Of a DNA stretch of 64,000 nucleotides, positions 29,895 to 39,984 are shown piece by piece; within the stretch, counting starts at the first letter, position 1, and the number at the start of each line of letters is the position of its first letter. The DNA lies in contig CM067075.1 of NCBI GenBank assembly GCA_033980235.1, forward strand, positions 2,345,148 through 2,409,147, in the 5' to 3' direction. The position numbers were made by a program, and so were the translations under genes. The stretch comes from Diadema setosum. Lineage: Eukaryota > Echinodermata > Echinoidea > Diadematoida > Diadematidae. The notes under the pieces were generated by a model. That model was not told the origin of the DNA and searched no databases. It saw nothing but the letters and a program-made list of their open reading frames with translations.

Positions 29895-31136
29895 GTGGAA
29901 AGCAATGCCTTCTCTGGTGCACCGAAGCTGAAGCAGATAAACATTCAAAGTAACAATCTCGAGATATTTGACCGTCTTGCCCTTAATGGCTGTGGTGATC
30001 TTCAAGACATATACTTGAGCAACAATAAAATCAAAAACATCGCAACAGACACCTTTCAGTTTGCGATCAAATTAAAATTCATTGCCCTCTACAACAACAG
30101 TTTGTCAGGACTTAATCCCGGTGTCTTCGATAATTTAAGGCATCTAGAAGTTCTCGATCTGGGGTATAACAAACTAAAGAGATTACCAAGCGACACTTTT
30201 ACACACTTGAGTCAACTTCAGACGCTCATCCTTTCCGACAACCAGTTGATGTCTACTGGAAGAGTTCTCCTCCTCCCACGAATCACAACTCTGGACATGC
30301 GCAATAACATCTTGACGAGACTTGAGAATATAACGGAGGAGACACTGGGTCGTCTGCAAGTATTCTTACTCGAAGGAAATCCTTGGAACTGCGACTGTCA
30401 ACTAGAATCTCTTCGTCTTTGGTACTCCAGGCTAAACTCGCAGGGAGATTTCAGAACATACGTTGATAGTCCCACCTGTAATGAGCCGCCTTCTCTTGCC
30501 AAGCAGCCAATAAAGGATGTGCATGATGGATTTTGCCCAAATTTAAACTTTAGCTCTACCGTGTCTACCACTGACTCACCAAAGAGCACAAAAGGATCAT
30601 CTGATGAAATCAGAAATACCATATCACCAGATACAAGTAAACCAAACTCTCCTGGTAAAAGTAACTGGAAAGTAATTGTTCCGCTGACTTTAGTGGCATT
30701 GTTAGCATGTGTAATAATATGTGCATTAAAATACAAACGCCGGATTTGTCAGCATTATTTGCGATCAAACACCAAAAGAACAGACGATCCACAATCTACG
30801 GAACCCGACAACACATCATTTCTTCAGAGCGAGCAACGAACCAATGAGAATGCGTTAGTAGGAAATATCTCAACTGAAGGCATGGAAGGCAAACTTATCA
30901 CGTCCGAACGTGGGCAACTCGTCAATGACAGTACTCCAATGATAAATCGCTCAGTTGTAGGAGCAGAAGATGAAGCTGCAAGGCTTGAGACAGAGCAACG
31001 GACCAACGAGACTACACCAACAAAGACTATCAGAGTTGAGGGTAATACGGCCATAGAGGGCGAGAAAACTCCACCCTTGTCGTCCTGCTATTCACCAGAA
31101 GAGATAGAGAAAGTCCGAAGAAAATTATCATTTTGA
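29895..31136 (+). CDS. LRR receptor gene A, exon 2 (LRRs, LRRCT, TM, tail)
   Basis: Begins right after the acceptor AG at 29893-29894 with GTG (Val), in phase with exon 1, and ends at TGA 31134-31136. It encodes residues 98-510. LRRs 2 to 8 follow the LxxLxLxxNxL pattern. LRRCT (about 258-311) has NPWNCDC and Cys at 263, 265, 292 and 311. A Ser/Thr/Pro-rich stalk precedes a membrane helix (about 356-376, IVPLTLVALLACVIICAL) with a KYKRR stop-transfer signal. The cytoplasmic tail holds three related units (near 409-423, 434-451 and 463-480). No TIR, death or kinase domain is present. No AATAAA or ATTAAA occurs before the foldback element at 31868. The gene appears intact; role in recognition or adhesion is inference. 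Confidence 0.9.
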   Translation: MESNAFSGAPKLKQINIQSNNLEIFDRLALNGCGDLQDIYLSNNKIKNIATDTFQFAIKLKFIALYNNSLSGLNPGVFDNLRHLEVLDLGYNKLKRLPSDTFTHLSQLQTLILSDNQLMSTGRVLLLPRITTLDMRNNILTRLENITEETLGRLQVFLLEGNPWNCDCQLESLRLWYSRLNSQGDFRTYVDSPTCNEPPSLAKQPIKDVHDGFCPNLNFSSTVSTTDSPKSTKGSSDEIRNTISPDTSKPNSPGKSNWKVIVPLTLVALLACVIICALKYKRRICQHYLRSNTKRTDDPQSTEPDNTSFLQSEQRTNENALVGNISTEGMEGKLITSERGQLVNDSTPMINRSVVGAEDEAARLETEQRTNETTPTKTIRVEGNTAIEGEKTPPLSSCYSPEEIEKVRRKLSF

Positions 31137-31867
31137 TTGGACAGGGGCGGATCTAGCTTTTTTTTTTTTTTTTTCCAAGGAGGGGGTTTCAGGGGCTGAG
31201 CTGGGTATTACGAGCGAGCGAAGGGCCGTATAATAATATTAAGGTAATAATATTAAGATGATTATATAGTTGTGCCCCACGGTACACGCACCGTGAGATT
31301 TTATGTTTAAGCGTTTTGCTTGCCACTTTCATTATTTTGCCACTTGCCATTTGGGATTTCTATAGATTTATCCCCCGTATATACATCGTTTTGTTACTCC
31401 ATCTTGCCATGAATTATATCGTTATTGAAATTGAATAGACGATTTATTCTCAGTACATTGTTTCATCGTTTTTGCAACCGTACACTTGCCAAGTATTTGA
31501 ACTGTGAATATAGATTTATCCCTGCGTGCACCGTTATAAACCCAATTCGTTTTTAAAGGGTGTTATTTGAAAATTTAATTGAAATATTTGCTTTTTTTTT
31601 TCGTTTTTATCCATGACATTTTTTCTCAGGAATTCTATTTCAGTTTGTTTTTTGTTTTTTGACTGTGATAAGTTGTGGGGATATTATATCATGTTCTGAG
31701 AAGAGCACAATTTATGTGGTGGATGTTGGCTTGAGATTTTTAACAAGCATTGATATGCTATAATATGTCAAATAGTATTTGAGACGAAAGTCCTGCGCTT
31801 TTGGGATTATGTTCATGTTCAATGTTTTAATGTCTTTATGTACAATGACTTCAAGCAAAAAGAATTT
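31137..31867 (+). other. 3' flank of LRR gene A
   Basis: T-rich, with a T run at 31160-31174 next to GGGGCGGATCTAGC, a sequence like that at many MITE ends. No canonical poly(A) signal. It stops abruptly where the foldback element starts. Confidence 0.5.
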
Positions 31868-31993
31868 CCATATAGTAGAGCGGTTAAGTCCTCAAAACCA
31901 CGAGAATTGTGCAAAATTTGACTAAAGCATGAAACTTTCACCAGTGTTAGTACATACCATAAGATTTATTTTAAGAGCGGGAGGTAAGTCTGA

Positions 31994-32705
31994 TTTGACC
32001 TCTGGTGACCTCCAGAGGTCAATGTACTTTAGATATCAGAATATTGATGTTTGGAGAGTATAGGAGACATTTGTGAATGATAGATGTGGTTATGTTGCAC
32101 TAAACATGCATTTATACCACAGAGAAATCATTTTCAGATTCAACAGAGCACTGACAGGTTTTTACCTTTGACCTCTGATGACCTCCAGAGGTCAATGAAC
32201 CTTAAATATAAGAATATCGATGTTTTTAGACATTTGTGAATGATGTATGTGGTTATGATTCACTAAACATGCATCTACACTTCAGGGAAACCATTTTCTG
32301 ATTCCACAGAGCATTGACAGGTTTAAACCTTTGACCTCTGATGACCTTTAGAGGTCAATGACCTCAAAATATCATATTGATCTGTGATGCCATTGGTTAA
32401 TGGTAACCTTTGTTAAGATGTACAAAACAAGCATATCTGTCTTACAATGAAATTGTCCTCATATTCTAGAAAGCAGACAGGTTTCTACCTTTGACCTCTG
32501 ATGACCTTGAGAGGTCAATGACCTCAGAATATCAGAATATTGAACTATGACCTCATTGGTGAAAGGTCAAACATGGTACAGATGTACAAAACAAGCATAT
32601 CTGTGTACAATGACATTGCCTTCATATTCCAAGGCACACAGATGAGTTTCTGCCTTTGACCTCTGATGATCTCGAGAGGTCAATGACCTCACAGTATCAG
32701 AATAG
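31994..32705. repeat. Left-arm array of about 162-bp units
   Basis: Five units start near 31997, 32164, 32328, 32489 and 32653. Each has a core CTTTGACCTCTGATGACCT followed by an inverse AGGTCA and a further TGACCT, then an AT-rich spacer with ATATCAGAATATTGA and ACAGGTTT. Later units are more diverged. Confidence 0.9.
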
Positions 32706-32949
32706 TTTGGCATCATCAATGATAAACATGATGATGTTCTAGAGAGCACTCGCAGGCCCTGCTTATTAACGAGCCATTTCCTTTCACATATATGAAAATC
32801 ACACAAGGTCAAATACCTCTAATGAAATGTGAGGATATTAATATTGATATTGCGATAGTTAATAGTTAATTGTTTATAACGTAGGGCTTACAAACCATGC
32901 ATTTCTGTTACCAAAAAAGTGGCTACTCATTCCGTAGAAATTTTTCAGG

Positions 32950-34620
32950 TAATTATCTAAGTCGGGTATGTGCACAGAGCAAAGGGTATCGATCTGTTTT
33001 CACGTGGGGGGAGGGGGACTTGGAAAATATGTGTAAGCATAAGTTCATGGTGCAAAGGAATGAAGCGGAGGGGGAGGGGGAGGGTGTGGGTGGGGGATTG
33101 GATTTTTGCAGTTTTAGACCTGAAATCAGTGATTCAGTGCAGCTCATGTTTAACGTGTGCGTTATCACTTATATGGAAGTTGATGGGGTGGGGGCGCATG
33201 TCACCTACCCCCTCCCAAAGACGAAGATTTTTATTTTTTATTTTTTTTTAGAATCTGATGCATACGTTTTGGGGAATATTTGGAAAACTAGGGATCGCCA
33301 AAGTGCACCAAGTCTATATGGATGGGAACCCAGCAAGGGCAGCGTTGGCGAGGGTAGGGTATTCCACTCTCATTCGAGAGAGCTCTTGTATTTTGAGAAA
33401 TGAGATTCAACAACCTGGCACACATGCACTTTTGAAGGAATACGTCGAAATGTGTATCTGAAAGGTGGAGTAAGTCAGCCATCTATGGAGGGAGACCAAT
33501 CGACAGAAGGATGTGGGTGGAGGTATCCCCCTCCCACATTATGGAGCTTTTGCATTCTTTTGTTTGCAATTCAATGATCTCGTGTCACTCTTGGTTGAAC
33601 TACCATTTTGGAAAAAAAAAAAACGTCCATACCCAAATGTGTAGCCATAATCAGTGCATGGAGGAGAGGTTGATACAGCGAGAGGAGGGTATGAAAGGGC
33701 CTGTCCCCCAACCCTTCCAATGCGAGGGAGCCTTTGCAGTAAGAATAGAAATGTAAAAAAAAATCTTGTATACACATTTATGATGGAATATTTGGGAAAT
33801 TATCAGTAAATGGAGTGTACTGAATCTAAGGGTAGAAACCGAGGAGGGATTGTTAATTGAAAGATACTCTACCCCCTCCAACAAGAGGGATTTTCTTTAA
33901 TATGTTGGAACTGAAATTAAAGATCTAGTACATACTTTTTGATGATATAGAACAAAAATGGGGCAAAAGCACTGAGCGTATATGGAAGGGGACCTAACGA
34001 AAGATAGTATGGGGCGGGGGTATGCAAAGGAGATTTTGCCTTTTAATCTGGTGCATACTACAGCTGAAAATACAAATAAATGTTCAGACAATTCATTTTC
34101 TGTCAAAAAAAGTGAAAAAAATCTGCATCTCAGGAAATACTTGGAGGCAAAGTTTTATGTCCCCATCATTCCCCCTCCCATATTTATTTTCTCGGGAGGC
34201 GGGGCAAATGCCTCTTGCCCTCCAAAGTGAACATTTGTGCATATATAGGAAAGCCTTTTCATCTTTAGAATTCAAATAAAAATATCGCTTAAAAACATTT
34301 TTCATAGAATTAAGGAAATTATCATTCCCCAAAGTATGTTATATCTGTGGAAGGAACCAAGCAGGGGGAAGGAGTCTATTGAAAGGAGATATCCCCTCTC
34401 ACAGAAGGAAGATTTTGCATTTCAGAATTAAATTTCACCAACCCGATGCACACTTAAAGTGAAAAACTCGGGCAGTTTTCTGTCTAAAAAGAAAAGAAAA
34501 GAAAAGAAAAGAAACAAATAAACAAACAAAAAACAGCAACAAAACAAAACATAGTCCACATCTCAGAATTTAATGGGGGGGGGGGGGGTCAACTATCCCT
34601 GCCACCACCTCACCCCTCCT
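32950..34620. repeat. Decayed tandem array in the foldback interior
   Basis: Related segments recur roughly every 165 bp (near 33320, 33485, 33822, 33980 and 34345). Each has a TATATGGAnGGGAACC-like box, a GA/GG-rich stretch and a CCCCCTCCCA-like tract. Similarity is weak and was judged by eye. Open frames over it are artefacts. Confidence 0.5.
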
Positions 34621-35157
34621 CCAAACCGATGCCCCGGTATGTGCATGTATTTTATTCCACTTGTTGAAAAGAAGAGAGAGTTGTAAGAAACAATAATTGT
34701 TCAGTGGTCGCTATCCCAGTCAAGTAAATTGTTTATCAATAAGGTGATTTCAATCACCTGTATGCCTTAAGATGATGTAGGCCTGGTATTTGCTTTGCAC
34801 GTTATTACATCTATTTCTTTTTTAGTATTCTCGTTTATATTTTGATGTGAAAGTTGTTCACTTTGCCATGATATTATTTGTACACATAAAAAAAAATAAT
34901 CCAAGACTGAAAATGAAACTGATACGTTATTCAGTGATTGACATGATGCACATATTGTGTATTTCTATAGCAATAAAAGTGAGCAATTCAAAAGGCGTGT
35001 TCTCATTTCACGTGAACATTTTATAGCGATGATCCTCTGACCTCTGGAGGATATTGAAAGATATGCATAAAAATATAAGAATATTGATGTCTGGTCTAAT
35101 TGGTTTGTAATGGCCAGCTGCTTATGAAATAATAATTATACCCCCAAAAATGCATCG

Positions 35158-35175
35158 TGTGTGTGTGTGTGTGTG
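35158..35175. repeat. (GT)n microsatellite
   Basis: Nine GT repeats. Confidence 0.95.
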
Positions 35176-35799
35176 TCCAAAATTGTATGCAGAGTATTCC
35201 ACACACAGTTCAATTTTGAATTCCATCTAGGACAATGAGCGGTTACTTTTTTCTCAACTACACTGTAATATCAAAATCTATTGAAAAAACACGGTGGTGG
35301 CTGGGTCTAACACATTATCATTCTTTTTCGTGTAATCTTGTAATATTCTGCCATGAAGCCTTTTCTTAATTGGTTAATTAAGGTATCCAAAGAGCTATAT
35401 GAAGCAAAAAAACAAACAAACAAACAAACAACAAAAACAAACAAAAACAAAAAGAGAGGCATCTGTATCTTTAATAGTAGAGCTAAATATTGAGTATCTC
35501 TCTCCTGAAGTCTTTCAAAGAGATACAATTGTAAGAGACAGTGGCCTAGAGTAGCGACCACCTTTTTTAGGAGTAGGCCTACTTTGTGTTCTTGCAAATG
35601 ATGCCTGACATTTGTGGTCATTGGCCCTTTTTGAAGAACGCAGCAATGGAGCCACAACTTCCTGCGGAGTGGATATTGTGGAGTTCTTGATGGAGAACAT
35701 CATCGCTGAATTTGCCTGTGCTGTACTTTCTTACAGGGATTGCCATTGTAGTTTTGTTTTGTTTTGTTTGTTTTTTTAAGTGTGGCTGTAACACTGCTT

Positions 35800-36319
35800 G
35801 TTTTGCATGTTTTGCATGTGATGGTCATTGCAGCTGAAGAGTGCATAACTTCTCTGGATCATTCCAAACTTCATGATGTTTCCCTGGGTGAATGGATCCG
35901 AGATGATGCATGCATATTCCAGGACAGTCCTGAGCGTCATGGAGTAGTAAAACACCTGAACTTTATGATATCTTCGTCTGGAGAGAGTCTTTGGTTGTAG
36001 TATAGCCTTTTTAAGCTGCTGTGGCGATGTGATTTCAGCTGAGCTTCATATTGGAGTAGACTCCAAAATATTTTGCACAATCCGCTTTCTCCATGGTTTG
36101 CCATGAATGCTTTAATCTATTCCCTGGGTATAGGTCTCGGATGGCAATAGCTAGTTGCAATACACAGGATTGCTTCATGTGGAATGCATGTTGGGCCTCA
36201 CAGTATGTTGAAGTTTTCAAGATGGTCCATGATGTCGCAGCTGCGGACTGTATATTCCAGGACCATGAGTCATTCATCGCAGTCATACTGTAACAACCCA
36301 CAAGCTTTACACTGGCCAA
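35800..36319 (-). pseudogene. Old LINE reverse transcriptase C-terminal remnant
   Basis: On the reverse strand, 36035-36319 gives ADCAKYFGVYSNMKLS, like the AKYLGV--D-KLSW box after the RT catalytic core. 35830-35950 gives RTVLEYACIISDPFTQGNI and GMIQRSYA, like the LEYA--VWDP---QRRAAR box. Many stops and shifts. It is a different LINE type from the other copies in this window. Confidence 0.5.
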
Positions 36320-36780
36320 TACAGGCCCACCAGCTAGAAACTATGCAAATATTGCCCATGAGCTTGACACTTAGGCAAACCAGTCCCATAATGAGTCCGA
36401 CACATGGGGGAAAGATCTATAAGACCTACACTGAATAGATCAAATGCTCTGATGCATATCAGTCTCGTGGGCCTTGTTTTCCTCGAGTGTCGAGATAATG
36501 GCCATATTTGCCTATATTTGCTAGTCTGCATAACTAACCCAAACATAACATTTATATTTCAGGTCACTGCCATCACTCAAGAAACTTCAGCTTTATTTCT
36601 GAAGAAATTGACCTCTCACATTCCAGAGACCTGTTACTATAAACCAATGCTCTGTGGAATACGCATACATACTTTTATCAAAACGTCAATGCTTAATTTG
36701 TACATGATTAAGCATTTACGATTAACCCAATGAAGCCAAACATCAATACAGGTGAGCCTACACATATTCTGATAAGCTCA

Positions 36781-37680
36781 GTGACCTCTCATAGTCCTGA
36801 GAGGTCAAAGTTGGATATAATGCACAGGCTAATGACCAATGTTCCATGGAATGACAACATTCTTCTATTATAGCATAGATGCTAATAGCATAATGCATGA
36901 TTGTACATCGGGTATAAGTTCACCATTGACTATACATGAAATATATTCTCATATTTTGAGGTCATTGACCTGTCACCTTCCTCAGAGGTCAAAGGTAGAG
37001 ACATGTGAGTAATTTCTCTTGCTCTGTGGAATAGGAAAACAATTCAATTGTAATACAAATGAATATGACATCTTAATCATGTTTACCGTCACCCAATTGC
37101 ACCAAATATCAATGTTCTGACACTTTGAGGTCATTGACCTCATCATAGGTCATCTGAGGTCATCAGAGGTCAAAGGTAGAAATCTGACTTGAAAGGCTCA
37201 GTGGAACATTGAGGCAATTCCTCTGACAAAAAAAAAAATATTTTTTAGTACATAATTATCATGTTTCAGTTACGAGTGACACATTAAGATATCAATTTTC
37301 TGACATTTTGAGGACATTGACCTCTGGAGGTCATCAAAGGTCAAAGGTAGAAACCTGTCAGGGCTCTGTGGAACATGAAGACAATTTCACTGTGACAAGA
37401 ATCAAGTTTTAGTCCATCATTACTGTGTTTATCATTAACCAGTGATGCAAAAGATCAATTTTCTGACATTTTGAGGTCATTGACCTCTGGAGGTCATCAG
37501 AGGTCAAAGGTAGAAACCTGTGAAGGCTCTGTTGAACATAAAGACAATTTCACTGTGACAAAAATTAAGCATTAGTACATCATTACTGTGTTTATCATTA
37601 ACCAATGATGCAAAATATCATTTTTTTTTAAGATTTTGAGGTCATTGACCTCTAGAGGTCATCAGAGGTCAATTCAGACT
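36781..37680. repeat. Right-arm array of about 165-bp units (inverse of left arm)
   Basis: Units near 36781, 36958, 37128, 37305, 37470 and 37636 carry TTGAGGTCATTGACCTCT then GGTCATCAGAGGTCAAAGG. They read as the reverse complement of the left array. At 37147-37172 three AGGTCA boxes are spaced by four bases each. Confidence 0.9.
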
Positions 37681-37799
37681 TACCTCCCGATCTTATAATT
37701 AATCTTATAGCATGTACTAACAATGGTGAAAGTTTCATGCTTTGGTAAAATTTTGCACAATTCTTCGGCTTATCTGCTCTACTAATATGGATGGGATAT

Positions 37800-38460
37800 G
37801 ATTGAAATCAATTCCTGTAGTCTCCAGCCAACAATCCGACACAGAATATATCAAGCTTCATTATAGCGCCATCACCGCATTGTTGTATGCTCTTGGCTGT
37901 AAGTTGTTGCAATTCAGTTTAATAGTACACTGGGAAATCTCATATTTCTGGAACTTTACTCCCTAAGCGCTCAATGCATGAATCTGTTATTTGAACTAGT
38001 TTGTTTTCTGTGTACGTAGTACTATTGCATAAGACGCCATTACAAATCTACCCTGCTTGAGCAAAATGACGCAAATGTCAAAAGAGCCATATTCAATATT
38101 CTTCTTGAAATTTGGCATCTAAATATATCGATGTTGTTTTAAATGTTATAAAACAATAACCCAAATTGTAAAGATTTGAGACTTGCTTCCTTTTGCCCAA
38201 TAGTGTCAAGATATGCAACGAATCGTTGTGGAATCGTCCAGCAGATTACATGACGTATAGATTGTTCAGGAAAAAAAAATGTGTAGATTGCAATCAGTGA
38301 GACACTTGTAATTTGTGGTGATCTGATGTTCAGATGAATAGAATGTGGGATCTATGCTGCTAAACGAATTTTACATTAACCACGCGTCATGAATACTGTG
38401 TATTTTGAGAAATTATAGTAAAGTACAGCATTGTTGTGATGTGTTTTAGTGGAAAGTTCT
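37800..38460 (+). repeat. Copy A of the LRR-cassette 3' flank
   Basis: Colinear with 62155-63440 (copy B). Shared landmarks in order are CCGACACAGAA, CATATTTCTGG, CTTGAGCAAAATGA, GACTTGCTTCCTTTTGC, CAGATTACxTGAC and GACACTTGTA. It lacks the 539-bp MITE present in copy B. It supports duplication of an LRR gene together with its downstream DNA. Confidence 0.6.
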
Positions 38461-38869
38461 TCGATTCAAGTTGAGCAAGACAATCGTTTCATACATGTAC
38501 AGACGTGTGAGGAGTTGTGAGGAGCTGTGAGGAGCTGTTAAAATATACTCTTTGAATTGCTATTTTGTGACATCTGAACGGATATACCCAGATGACAGTG
38601 TCTCTTTAATGGCTTAGAACACCTTTGGAGGTATGTCACACCAGGACATTTCGTGATTGATGAATTTTGAGTGTATTTCTGAAACACTACTTTGCCTCAA
38701 CACTTCACATAGTTTGATTCATAGTCCTAAAGGTATATTTTGGTGTTGGTAGATTGACAACTGACCTACCTTCAGACTGTGCATACTACCAAGGTTTGTG
38801 ACCCATAGGCCTATATTGTGCTTGTGCAACCTTCTGTACCAGGGACCAATTGTTCAACTCCATCGCTAC
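38461..38869. other. Gene-free spacer before LINE copy 4
   Basis: Contains three tandem copies of GTGAGGAGCTGT-like sequence at 38509-38540. Nothing else recognised. Confidence 0.5.
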
Positions 38870-38972
38870 CACCGTCAAGTGTAATCCTCTTAGCTGCCAG
38901 CTTTGTGGACGGATCGCTCAACAGCAGACTCCCCTAACAAGTTCTTTTCATCAGTATCTATTGGCTTGAACC

Positions 38973-39748
38973 ATGCCCCCTAAAGGAAAGAAAAACATAG
39001 CTTCCAACTCAACAGATTCAGTGGATTGAGGTGAACAGATGTGTGAAGAAGTGAGAGACTTTTTCAGCAGCCAGCAATTCAGGGACTTGTTCAAGTCTGC
39101 TCTTGTCGATGCTGTGATAAAGGAGTTGCAAAATCTCCGCGACCAACTCGAACGGACAGAGAGTAGAGTCATGGACCTTGAGAATGAGATCAAGACAAAA
39201 GCCACCATCATATCTTCGATGCAAAAAGAACAGAAACGCAACAATGACGAAATCGCCAATCTCAGCGCACCTTGAACGATGCAGATCAATACTCGCGCAG
39301 GAACTGCTTGCGGCTGTACGACATTCCTGAGTCGGATCATGAAGACACCGATGAAGTGATGCTCGACCTAGCCAGCAAAGAGCTGAATGTGAAGCTGAAG
39401 CCTGAGGACATTGACAGGCTCCATCGCATTGGTGCTCCACGTCCTATAAAGAGAGGAGAGAAGACAAAGCCCCCTATACCAATCATTGTCAAGTTTGCCA
39501 CCTACCGTGTTCGCCATCTTGTCATCAGGAACAGGAAGCGACTGAAAGGGAAGCATGTTGGCATCGAGGAGGACCTGACAGCAACAAACAGGAATCTGCT
39601 ACAAAAAGCAATCGAGTTAGTCAAAACGAACAGCAATATGATCGCTACTTGGTCAACGGACGGAAGGATCCTGGTGCTGCTCAAAGCGACGAATGGCGGC
39701 ACTGTGAAAAAGAGGATACATTCAATTACTGACTTGCAAAAACTGTAA
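38973..39748 (+). pseudogene. LINE ORF1 (coiled coil plus RRM-like domain)
   Basis: ATG at 38973 (MPPKGKKN) is followed by a stop at 39027; the frame resumes at 39039. Residues from 39039 form a heptad-rich coiled coil (LRDQLERTESRVMDLENEI). A frameshift at about 39272 leads into YSRRNCLRLYDIPE and LDLASKELNVKL, then the DRLHRIG and FATYRVRHLVIRNRK boxes. This layout matches L1-type ORF1 (Transposase_22) RNA-binding proteins. It would coat element RNA. One stop and one shift disable it. Confidence 0.8.
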
Positions 39749-39984
39749 ATCTGTAACCCCATCACAAATATTGCAATGTGATTCAGAAACACTCAGTATA
39801 TTTCATATTAAGATCACCACCTGGTGTACAACTTACCTTTTTATATTGAACTAAAGGTTTTCTTTTTTGTACATGTATACATATCCTGGTCGATTTCTTG
39901 TGTTTGTGTTTTGTGTAACAGGCAAAATTCTAACATAAATTGTGATAATTATTTTCTTTGTGATAGAAACATTCACCAATATGA

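Larger units (their letters stand above)
31868..37790. mobile_element. 5.9-kb foldback element with long inverted, array-bearing arms
   Basis: The outer 150 bp of both ends match in inverse orientation: CCATAT, AGTAGAGC, GAATTGTGCAAAAT, AAAGCATGAAACTTTCACCA, then GGGAGGTAAGTCTGA. Inside each come tandem units of about 160-175 bp (five left, about six right). The middle (about 32800-36780) is a decayed tandem array and an old LINE fragment. I see no transposase or target duplication. Structure resembles foldback transposons. The right end directly abuts the cassette 3' flank (copy A), so it inserted after the LRR cassettes duplicated. Confidence 0.75.

Noticed and set aside
9353..31136. Calling the LRR genes lamprey-type variable lymphocyte receptors
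   Set aside because: They share LRRNT/LRR/LRRCT layout but are ordinary two-exon germline genes with a membrane helix and tail; no incomplete germline gene or cassette donors are visible.
32897..33403. A 168-residue open frame in the foldback interior
   Set aside because: It covers the decayed tandem array and G-rich tracts and has no recognisable motif.
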